Below are positions 1 to 4,701 of a stretch of 5,455 nt of DNA, in pieces. The position numbers and the translations under genes are program-made. Positions within the stretch are counted from its first letter, which is position 1. Every line of letters starts with the position of its first letter. This DNA comes from Acidimicrobiales bacterium. Lineage in GTDB: Bacteria > Actinomycetota > Acidimicrobiia > Acidimicrobiales > VFJN01. The stretch covers positions 1 to 5,455 of the forward strand of contig JAFGPU010000453.1 of the NCBI GenBank assembly GCA_016936035.1, read 5' to 3'. A model generated the notes under the pieces. The model was given only the letters and a program-made list of their open reading frames with translations. It was not told the origin of the DNA and did no database searches.

Positions 1-9
1 TGAGCGCCC

Positions 10-447
10 TCAGGGCCGCCACGACGCGGCGACGTGCTCGCCGTGCCCCTGGTCCCGCAGGGCGGCCCGCAGGCGGTCGGCGGCGTCGTCGAGCGCCTCG
101 GGAGCGACCCCCGGGTCGGCCTTGGCGAAAGACAGGTCGGCCTCGGTGTCGATGGGCAGGACGTGCAGGTGGCAGTGGGGCACCTCGAGCCCGGCGATGA
201 TCATGCCGATGCGGGTGGGAGAGAACGCCGCCATCTGCGCCCGGCCCACGAGGCGTCCGACCTCCATCAGGTGACCTGCCAGGTCGGCCGGCAGGTCGAT
301 CCAGTGGTCGACCTCGTCGATCGGCACCACGAGCGTGTGGCCCGTCGAGATCGGCGCGATCGTCAGGAACGCGACCGCCCGGTCGTCGCGCCAGACGAAC
401 CGGCCCGGGATCTCGCCGTCGATGATCTTGGTGAACAGGGTCGCCAT
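10..447 (-). CDS. HIT-family (histidine triad) nucleotide hydrolase/transferase
   Basis: This 145-residue protein is a complete, single-domain histidine-triad protein. The family hydrolyses or transfers nucleoside phosphates (HINT-type phosphoramidates, Ap4A-like dinucleotides) through a nucleotidylated histidine. The N-terminal IIDGEIP segment (residues 8-14), the APISTGHTLVVP strand-turn (31-42) and the triad HCHLHV (His91, His93, His95) are all present and in the usual order. The length is normal for a cytoplasmic HINT-branch protein. The start is the ATG complementary to 445-447, since the family N-terminus begins right there. It is divergent from the pgsA-like gene and has a TAGTGT hexamer 9 nt upstream of the ATG; a GGGGG run in between is only a weak ribosome-binding site. 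The exact substrate cannot be told from sequence. The stop is at the left edge, so a downstream operon partner could lie outside the window. Confidence 0.93.
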   Translation of the reverse strand: MATLFTKIIDGEIPGRFVWRDDRAVAFLTIAPISTGHTLVVPIDEVDHWIDLPADLAGHLMEVGRLVGRAQMAAFSPTRIGMIIAGLEVPHCHLHVLPIDTEADLSFAKADPGVAPEALDDAADRLRAALRDQGHGEHVAASWRP

Positions 448-456
448 CGCCCCCGA

Positions 457-462
457 ACACTA
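457..462 (-). promoter_or_regulatory. Putative -10 element (TAGTGT) of the HIT gene
   Basis: Read on the minus strand, TAGTGT matches the actinobacterial TAnnnT -10 pattern and ends 9 nt before the ATG at 447. That would place the transcript start about 2-3 nt before the start codon, giving a near-leaderless mRNA. No convincing -35 is visible. This is an inference from spacing and motif only. Confidence 0.42.
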
Positions 463-482
463 GAGGACGGCACGCGACGGCC

Positions 483-488
483 TACTCT
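483..488 (+). promoter_or_regulatory. Putative -10 element (TACTCT) of the pgsA-like gene
   Basis: TACTCT fits TAnnnT and ends 10 nt before the ATG at 499, predicting a leader of about 3-4 nt. The only purine-rich stretch upstream (GAGGACGG, 463-470) is nearly 30 nt from the ATG, too far to be a Shine-Dalgarno, which favours leaderless or near-leaderless initiation. Confidence 0.4.
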
Positions 489-498
489 GCACCGCCTG

Positions 499-1131
499 AT
501 GGACGACGCGGCTGACGCTCCCACAGCAGGCCGGCCCCGCGAGGACGCCGGGCTGCTCACGCTGCCCAACCTCATCACCATCGTGCGGCTGGCGTGCCTG
601 CCGCTGTTCCTGTGGCTGCTGTTCGCCCGCGACAACCGGGCGGCGGCGGCCTGGCTGCTCGCCGGCCTCGGCATCACCGACTGGGTCGACGGCTACCTCG
701 CCCGTCACCTGCACCAGACGTCCGAGCTGGGCAAGGTCCTCGATCCGGTCGCCGACCGCCTCCTGTTCTTCGTCGGCGCCGGCGGCATCCTGATCGACGG
801 ATCGGTGCCCACGTGGTTCGCGCTGGTGGTGCTGGTGCGCGAAGGGCTGGTGGGAGGAGCCACCCTCGTGCTGGCGGCGCTCGGCGCCCGCCGCATCGAC
901 GTCACCTGGTTCGGCAAGGCGGGCACGTTCATGCTGATGATCGCCTTCCCGCTGTTCCTGGCCGGCGAGTCCACCCTGTCGTGGGCCGACACCGGGGCGG
1001 TGCTGGCCTGGGTGGCCGGCATTCCCGGCCTGGCCCTCAGCCTGTTCGCGGCCGTGCTCTACGTGCCGCTGGCCCGGCGGGCGCTCGCCGAGGGCCGCGC
1101 CGAGCGAGGCACCGCCGGCGACGCCAGCTGA
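499..1131 (+). CDS. pgsA: CDP-alcohol phosphatidyltransferase (PgsA-like membrane enzyme)
   Basis: This 210-residue integral membrane enzyme transfers a phosphatidyl group from CDP-diacylglycerol to an alcohol acceptor; glycerol-3-phosphate (PgsA) is the likeliest, inositol phosphate or another alcohol is possible. The family signature D-x2-DG-x2-AR-x8-G-x3-D-x3-D is intact: Asp61, Asp64, Gly65, Ala68, Arg69, Gly78, Asp82, Asp86. TLPNLITIVR (21-30) is the usual entry to the first helix, and hydrophobic helices are visible at about 24-43, 48-60, 87-99, 104-128, 142-155 and 165-191. The open frame runs back to 34, but that part lies antisense to the HIT gene, so the start is placed at the ATG at 499, just ahead of the conserved region. 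The WFGKAGTF segment (137-144) resembles the paralogue PgsA2 (Rv1822) of mycobacteria more than classical PgsA, and the neighbouring gcvH-garA-merR supports that. The exact acceptor is not certain. Confidence 0.88.
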   Translation: MDDAADAPTAGRPREDAGLLTLPNLITIVRLACLPLFLWLLFARDNRAAAAWLLAGLGITDWVDGYLARHLHQTSELGKVLDPVADRLLFFVGAGGILIDGSVPTWFALVVLVREGLVGGATLVLAALGARRIDVTWFGKAGTFMLMIAFPLFLAGESTLSWADTGAVLAWVAGIPGLALSLFAAVLYVPLARRALAEGRAERGTAGDAS

Positions 1132-1136
1132 CGCCG

Positions 1137-1154
1137 GGCGGCACGGGAGCCGCC
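1137..1154 (+). repeat. 6-bp perfect inverted repeat between the pgsA-like gene and the fusion gene
   Basis: GGCGGC (1137-1142) and GCCGCC (1149-1154) form a perfect 6-bp GC stem with a 6-nt loop, starting 5 nt after the pgsA-like stop and ending 6 nt before the TACGGT hexamer. There is no T tract, so a strong intrinsic terminator is unlikely. It sits where the -35 region of the downstream promoter would be and could be a weak terminator, an operator, or chance in GC-rich DNA. Confidence 0.35.
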
Positions 1155-1160
1155 AGCGGG

Positions 1161-1166
1161 TACGGT
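1161..1166 (+). promoter_or_regulatory. Putative -10 element (TACGGT) of the nucleotidyltransferase fusion gene
   Basis: TACGGT matches TAnnnT and leaves exactly 6 nt before the ATG at 1173, so a normal start-site distance puts transcription initiation on the A of the start codon itself. No purine-rich ribosome-binding site lies in the preceding 15 nt. This suggests an internal leaderless promoter 30 bp after the pgsA-like stop codon. Confidence 0.45.
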
Positions 1167-1172
1167 CGTCGC

Positions 1173-3659
1173 ATGAAGGCGGTGATCATGGCCGGCGGCG
1201 AGGGAACTCGCCTCCGCCCCCTCACATCGAACGCTCCGAAGCCGATGATGCCCATCGCCAACGTGCCGATGATGGAGCACATCGTCACGCTGCTGCGTGG
1301 GCACGGCTTCGACGACATCGTGGTCACGGTGGCCTTCATGGCCAACCACATCCGCAACTACTTCGGCGACGGCTCCGAGCTGGGCGTACGCATGGCGTAC
1401 GCCACCGAGGAGACCCCGCTCGGCACCGCCGGCTCGGTGCTCAACGCGCGCGAGCAGCTCGACGAGCGCTTCCTCGTCATCTCCGGCGACGTGCTCACCG
1501 ACATCGACCTCGGCGCCATCGCCCGGTTCCACGACGAGCGGGGCGCGCTCGCCACGATCGGGCTCACCCCCGTCGACAACCCGCTCGAGTTCGGCATCGT
1601 CATCACCCGCGAGGACGGGTCGATCGAGCGCTTCCTCGAGAAGCCCACGTGGGGGCAGGTGTTCAGCGACACGATCAACACGGGCATCTTCGTCCTCGAG
1701 CCCGAGATCTTCGACCACATCGAGCCCGGGCGATCGGTGGACTTCAGCTCCGAGGTGTTCCCCCGGCTGCTGGAGCAGGGCAAGCCCATCTACGGTGCGG
1801 TCGTCGAGGGCTACTGGGAGGACGTGGGCACGCTCGAGGCCTACGTGCGGGCCCACAAGGACGTGCTCGACGGCCGGGTCGAGGTCGAGATCCCGGGCTT
1901 CGAGATCAGCGACGGGGTCTACGTGGGGGAGGGCGCCGACATCCACCCCGACGCCCGCATCGAGGGCCCGGTCATCATCGGCGACTACTGCCGGGTCGAA
2001 GGCGACGCCCGGCTCGGCGAGTACACCGTGCTCGGCACGAACGTCCGCATCCGCTCCGGAGCCGACCTGCAGCGGGCCGTCATCCACGACAACAGCTACA
2101 TCGGCGCGGGCGTCCGGCTGCGGGGCACCACGGTCGGCCGGTCGTGCGACCTGCGCAACGGCGTGCGGGCCGAGGAGGGCGTCGTGCTGGGCGACGAGTG
2201 CTTCATCGGCGAGCAGGCGGTGCTGAGCGCCGGGGTGAAGGTCTACCCGTTCAAGACCGTCGAGGGCGGGGCGGTCATCAACAGCTCGATCGTGTGGGAG
2301 TCGCGGGGCTCGCGCAGCCTGTTCGGTCGCCTCGGCGTCTCGGGCCTGGCCAACGTCGACGTCACCCCCGAGCTGGCCACCCGGGTCGCCATGGCGTTCG
2401 GCACCACGCTCAAGAAGGACGCCAACGTCATCACGTCCCGCGACTCGAGCCGATCGGCCCGCATGCTCAAGCGGGCGATGATGGCGGGGCTCAACGCGTC
2501 CGGCGTGAACGTGCGCGACCTCGAGGTCGCCTCCATGCCCGTCACCCGGTTCGCGGTGGCGCGACCCGAGTCGGACGCCGGCATCAGCATCCGGCTCGAG
2601 GACGGCGACCCCCAGTCGGTCGTCATCCGGTTCTTCGACGCCAAGGGCGCCGACATCACCGAGGGGGCGCAGCGCAAGATCGAGCGCCTGTTCCTGCGCG
2701 AGGACTTCCGGCGCGTCTTCCCCGGCGAGATCGGCGACATCGGCTTCCCCCCACGCCACCTCGAGCTGTACAGCGTGGCGCTCGAGGCCGCGGTCGACGT
2801 CGAGCGCATCGCCGCTGCCGGCTTCAAGGTCGTGGTCGACTACTCATACGGCGCCACGTCCTTCGTGATGCCCAACATCCTCAGCAAGCTGGGCGCGGAC
2901 GTACTGGCCGTGAACCCGTTCGCGTCGACGGCGGGCATCATGTCGTGGGACCGCGACGAGCACGCCCGCAGCGTCGCCAGCCTGGTACGGGCGTCCGGCG
3001 CCTCGCTCGGCGCCGTCGTCGACCCCGACGGCGAGCACCTCACGCTCGTCGACGACGCCGGGCACGTGCTGACCGACAACGAGGCGCTGCTCGCGTACGT
3101 CACGCTGGTCTCCGGCCACCTCGACGGGGGGTCGATCGCCCTGCCCCTGTCGGTGACGAGCCACGCCGAGCGGCTGGCGACCGAGCGCGGCGTCGAGATC
3201 CTGCGCACGAAGCTGTCGAACGCTGCGCTCATGCAGGCGGCGTCGCGGCCCCGGGTCGGGTTCGCGGCCAGCGACAGCGGCGGGTTCATCCTGCCGTCGT
3301 TCCTGCCGGCGTTCGACGCCGCCGCGGCCATGGTGAAGATGCTCGAGCTGCTCGCCCTGGACGGCATCCCGCTGTCCAAGGTCGTCGACGGCCTCCCGTC
3401 CGTACACATCGTGCAGGAGACCGTGGTGACGCCGTGGGAGCAGAAGGGCACGGTCATGCGGTCGTTGGTGGAGCTGTCCAAGGATCGCGAGGTCGACCTG
3501 ATCGACGGCGTCAAGGTCCGCCACGACGAGGGGTGGGCGCTGGCGCTTCCCGACCCCGAGGAGCCGGTCACCCACGTCTGGGCCGAGGGCGACTCCGACG
3601 CGGCGGCACGCCGGTTGGCCCAGGAGTACGCTCGCCGCATCCGCCAGCTGCTGCGCTGA
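1173..3659 (+). CDS. manC: NDP-sugar pyrophosphorylase (mannose-1-phosphate guanylyltransferase-like) fused to a degenerate phosphohexomutase domain
   Basis: The 828-residue product has three parts. Residues 1-235 are a nucleotidyltransferase: GGEGTRLRPLT (8-18) with PKP (22-24), the SGD metal-site motif (104-106), EKP (156-158), NTGIFVL (169-175) and WEDVGT (215-220). Such enzymes make NDP-sugars from sugar-1-phosphates; GDP-mannose is the usual annotation, though sequence alone does not fix the base or sugar. Residues 250-375 are hexapeptide repeats of a left-handed beta helix. Residues 385-828 are homologous to phosphoglucomutase/phosphomannomutase (FAV at 460-462, FFDAKGADI at 487-495), but the signature active-site loops are changed, so mutase activity is doubtful. 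Fusions of this length occur in other Actinobacteria and in Cyanobacteria (recalled). The ATG at 1173 is chosen because the nucleotide-binding strand MKAVIMAGG starts there; the longer open frame from 594 overlaps the pgsA-like gene. The gene symbol is by family annotation only. Confidence 0.88.
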   Translation: MKAVIMAGGEGTRLRPLTSNAPKPMMPIANVPMMEHIVTLLRGHGFDDIVVTVAFMANHIRNYFGDGSELGVRMAYATEETPLGTAGSVLNAREQLDERFLVISGDVLTDIDLGAIARFHDERGALATIGLTPVDNPLEFGIVITREDGSIERFLEKPTWGQVFSDTINTGIFVLEPEIFDHIEPGRSVDFSSEVFPRLLEQGKPIYGAVVEGYWEDVGTLEAYVRAHKDVLDGRVEVEIPGFEISDGVYVGEGADIHPDARIEGPVIIGDYCRVEGDARLGEYTVLGTNVRIRSGADLQRAVIHDNSYIGAGVRLRGTTVGRSCDLRNGVRAEEGVVLGDECFIGEQAVLSAGVKVYPFKTVEGGAVINSSIVWESRGSRSLFGRLGVSGLANVDVTPELATRVAMAFGTTLKKDANVITSRDSSRSARMLKRAMMAGLNASGVNVRDLEVASMPVTRFAVARPESDAGISIRLEDGDPQSVVIRFFDAKGADITEGAQRKIERLFLREDFRRVFPGEIGDIGFPPRHLELYSVALEAAVDVERIAAAGFKVVVDYSYGATSFVMPNILSKLGADVLAVNPFASTAGIMSWDRDEHARSVASLVRASGASLGAVVDPDGEHLTLVDDAGHVLTDNEALLAYVTLVSGHLDGGSIALPLSVTSHAERLATERGVEILRTKLSNAALMQAASRPRVGFAASDSGGFILPSFLPAFDAAAAMVKMLELLALDGIPLSKVVDGLPSVHIVQETVVTPWEQKGTVMRSLVELSKDREVDLIDGVKVRHDEGWALALPDPEEPVTHVWAEGDSDAAARRLAQEYARRIRQLLR

Positions 3660-3669
3660 GCCCCGGCGC

Positions 3670-3688
3670 CGCCCCGCGGGCGGGGGCG
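3670..3688 (+). repeat. GC-rich hairpin just after the fusion gene
   Basis: CGCCCC (3670-3675) pairs with GGGGCG (3683-3688), a 6-bp perfect stem with a 7-nt loop, 10 nt after the stop codon. It is the first of two tandem hairpins. No T tract follows. Confidence 0.35.
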
Positions 3689-3690
3689 CG

Positions 3691-3711
3691 CCCTCGACCA
3701 CAGCTCGAGGG
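3691..3711 (+). terminator. Candidate transcription terminator hairpin after the fusion gene
   Basis: CCCTCGA (3691-3697) and TCGAGGG (3705-3711) form a perfect 7-bp stem with a 7-nt loop, followed by TTCGG rather than a proper T tract. Its position about 30 nt after the stop codon, ahead of a new promoter-like region, suits a transcript end. Actinobacterial terminators often lack U tails, but this one is not proven. Confidence 0.45.
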
Positions 3712-3777
3712 TTCGGCACACCTCGGCGGCGGCGCGTCGGCGCCGGTCCGGCTGGCTGTCGTGCCGCCGACCGTGGC

Positions 3778-3804
3778 CAAGCCTCAACCCGCCGTCGAGG
3801 TTTG
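3778..3804. promoter_or_regulatory. Inverted repeat overlapping the gcvH promoter region (possible operator)
   Basis: CAAGCCTC (3778-3785) and GAGGTTTG (3797-3804) are inverted copies matching at 7 of 8 positions (one G/T mismatch), separated by 11 nt; the arm centres are 19 bp apart, about two helical turns. The right arm runs into the TTGACA at 3802-3807. The geometry fits a dimeric repressor or activator site. The binding protein is unknown; the nearby MerR gene is one candidate by proximity only. Confidence 0.35.
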
Positions 3805-3821
3805 ACACGGTTCGCTAGCCT
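3802..3821 (+). promoter_or_regulatory. Putative gcvH operon promoter (TTGACA at 3802-3807, TAGCCT at 3816-3821)
   Basis: TAGCCT fits the TAnnnT -10 pattern and ends 8 nt before the gcvH ATG, predicting a start of transcription within about 2 nt of the start codon. A perfect -35 consensus TTGACA is present but only 8 nt separate it from TAGCCT, half the usual 17, so the two cannot serve one canonical housekeeping promoter. The TAGCCT hexamer is the better-supported part. No Shine-Dalgarno is present between it and the ATG (GCCTCCCC is pyrimidine-rich). Confidence 0.45.
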
Positions 3822-3829
3822 GCCTCCCC

Positions 3830-4210
3830 ATGGACGTCCCCTCCACGCTTCGCTATTCCCCGGACCACGAGTGGGTCCGGGTCGAGGACGGCCGGGTGCA
3901 CACCGGCATCACCGACTACGCGCAGGACGCGCTCGGGGACGTCGTCTTCGTGGACCTGCCCGAGGTGGGCACCCAGGTCGAGCGGGGAGCGAGCTGCAGC
4001 GAGGTCGAGTCGACCAAGTCGGTGTCCGAGATCTACGCCCCGGTGGCCGGCACGATCGTCGAGGTCAACGGTGATCTGGTCGACAACCCCCAGCGGATCA
4101 ACGACGATCCGTACGGAGACGGGTGGATGTTCGTCATCGAGCCCTCCGATGACGCGCAGCTGGCCGACCTGCTCGATGCCGAGGGTTACCGTGCGCTGAT
4201 CGAAGGATGA
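3830..4210 (+). CDS. gcvH: Glycine cleavage system H protein (lipoyl carrier)
   Basis: This 126-residue protein is a full-length GcvH, the lipoylated carrier that shuttles the aminomethyl group between the P, T and L proteins during glycine decarboxylation. Typical landmarks are RYSPDHEWVR (8-17), GITDYAQDALGDVVFVDLP (26-44), the lipoylation motif ESTKSVSEIYAP (60-71) with Lys63 as the modified residue, and the C-terminal GDGWMFVIEP (96-105). Both the ATG and the length agree with the family. It is the first gene of a tight operon: its TGA overlaps the ATG of the FHA gene. gcvP, gcvT and lpd are not in this window, so the placement beside garA-like and merR genes rather than with the rest of the cleavage system matches the mycobacterial arrangement Rv1826-Rv1828. 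Confidence 0.96.
   Translation: MDVPSTLRYSPDHEWVRVEDGRVHTGITDYAQDALGDVVFVDLPEVGTQVERGASCSEVESTKSVSEIYAPVAGTIVEVNGDLVDNPQRINDDPYGDGWMFVIEPSDDAQLADLLDAEGYRALIEG
4202..4207 (+). promoter_or_regulatory. Shine-Dalgarno (GAAGGA) that bears on the FHA gene start
   Basis: GAAGGA lies directly against the ATG at 4207, too close to serve it, but is 8 nt from an in-frame GTG at 4216, a normal spacing. It therefore favours GTG 4216 as the true start, giving a protein three residues shorter that begins M-A-D-D-V-I-C. Confidence 0.45.
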
Positions 4211-4701
4211 GGGGCGTGGCCGACGACGTCATCTGCAACCAGTGCGGCCACGGCAACCTGCCGGGGTCCAACTTCTGCTCGTCGTGCGGCGCGCCCCTGG
4301 CCCGTCGGCGTGAAGACCCCACGACGGTCACCTTCATCCCCGAAGCCGGCGAGCCGTACGACGACATGTCGGTCGAGTTCGGCGAGACCCCTGAGGGCCT
4401 GGGCATCCTCGTGGTCAAGCGCGGCCCCAACGTCGGTTCGCGCTTCTCCCTCGAGAAGGACGTCGTGCACGCGGGCCGCCACCCCGAGAGCGACATCTTC
4501 CTCGACGACGTGACCGTGTCACGGCGCCATGCCGAGATCGTCCGTGAAGACAACCAGTACTTCGTTCGCGACGCGGGCTCGCTGAACGGAACGTACCTCA
4601 ACCGCGAGCGCGTCGACTCTGCACCCCTGTTCGATGGCGACGAACTGCAGATCGGCACGTTCAAGCTCGTGTTCCTCACTGGGAGGGGAGATGCCACGTG
4701 A
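4207..4701 (+). CDS. garA: Zinc-ribbon and FHA domain protein, GarA/OdhI-like metabolic phospho-switch
   Basis: The 164-residue product has a four-cysteine zinc ribbon (Cys10-x2-Cys13, Cys24-x2-Cys27), a short linker with Thr-Thr (39-40), and a C-terminal FHA domain (about 66-157). The FHA phosphothreonine-binding residues are all present: Gly90-Arg91, Ser105, Arg106, His108, and SLNGT (125-129). The domain is strikingly like mycobacterial GarA ([20 protein letters not shown]), which inhibits 2-oxoglutarate dehydrogenase and glutamate dehydrogenase and activates glutamate synthase until it is phosphorylated by PknB/PknG on N-terminal threonines. The position between gcvH and merR is the same as garA (Rv1827). 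The zinc ribbon is absent from GarA as I know it, so partners may differ. The ATG overlaps the gcvH stop (ATGA); the GTG at 4216 has a better-spaced ribosome-binding site and may be the real start. Metabolic role is inferred from homology. Confidence 0.9.
   Translation: MRGVADDVICNQCGHGNLPGSNFCSSCGAPLARRREDPTTVTFIPEAGEPYDDMSVEFGETPEGLGILVVKRGPNVGSRFSLEKDVVHAGRHPESDIFLDDVTVSRRHAEIVREDNQYFVRDAGSLNGTYLNRERVDSAPLFDGDELQIGTFKLVFLTGRGDAT
4682..4690 (+). promoter_or_regulatory. Strong Shine-Dalgarno (GGAGGGGAG) for the merR gene
   Basis: This purine run inside the 3' end of the FHA gene ends 7 nt before the GTG at 4698, an ideal distance. It decides the GTG start. The ATG at 4691, which is closer to the run, is out of frame with the MerR product. 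Confidence 0.65.

Noticed and set aside
34..498. N-terminal extension of the pgsA-like frame
   Set aside because: The extra 155 residues are antisense to the HIT gene, have no family match and precede the usual PgsA start.
594..1172. N-terminal extension of the fusion gene frame
   Set aside because: It overlaps the pgsA-like coding region in another frame and is Arg/Pro-rich; the nucleotidyltransferase begins at MKAVIMAGG.
1059..2759. Long minus-strand open frame (566 codons) antisense to the fusion gene
   Set aside because: Its translation is Asp/Val/Gly/Arg-rich with no domain, and it is the typical antisense shadow of a GC-rich gene whose sense frame has clear conserved motifs.
2893..3700. 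Remnant of a mobile element or pseudogene, because the mutase motifs are altered
   Set aside because: The frame is intact, composition matches the neighbours, and the substitutions are confined to active-site loops within a conserved fold.
1649..3805. Long plus-strand open frame (718 codons) overlapping the fusion gene
   Set aside because: Arg/Pro/Gly/His-rich translation without recognisable domains; it is the +1-type shadow of the fusion gene in high-GC DNA.
3660..3829. Glycine riboswitch ahead of gcvH
   Set aside because: The predicted transcript starts almost at the ATG, and I see no tandem aptamer-like conserved core; the gap is explained better by terminator hairpins and a promoter.
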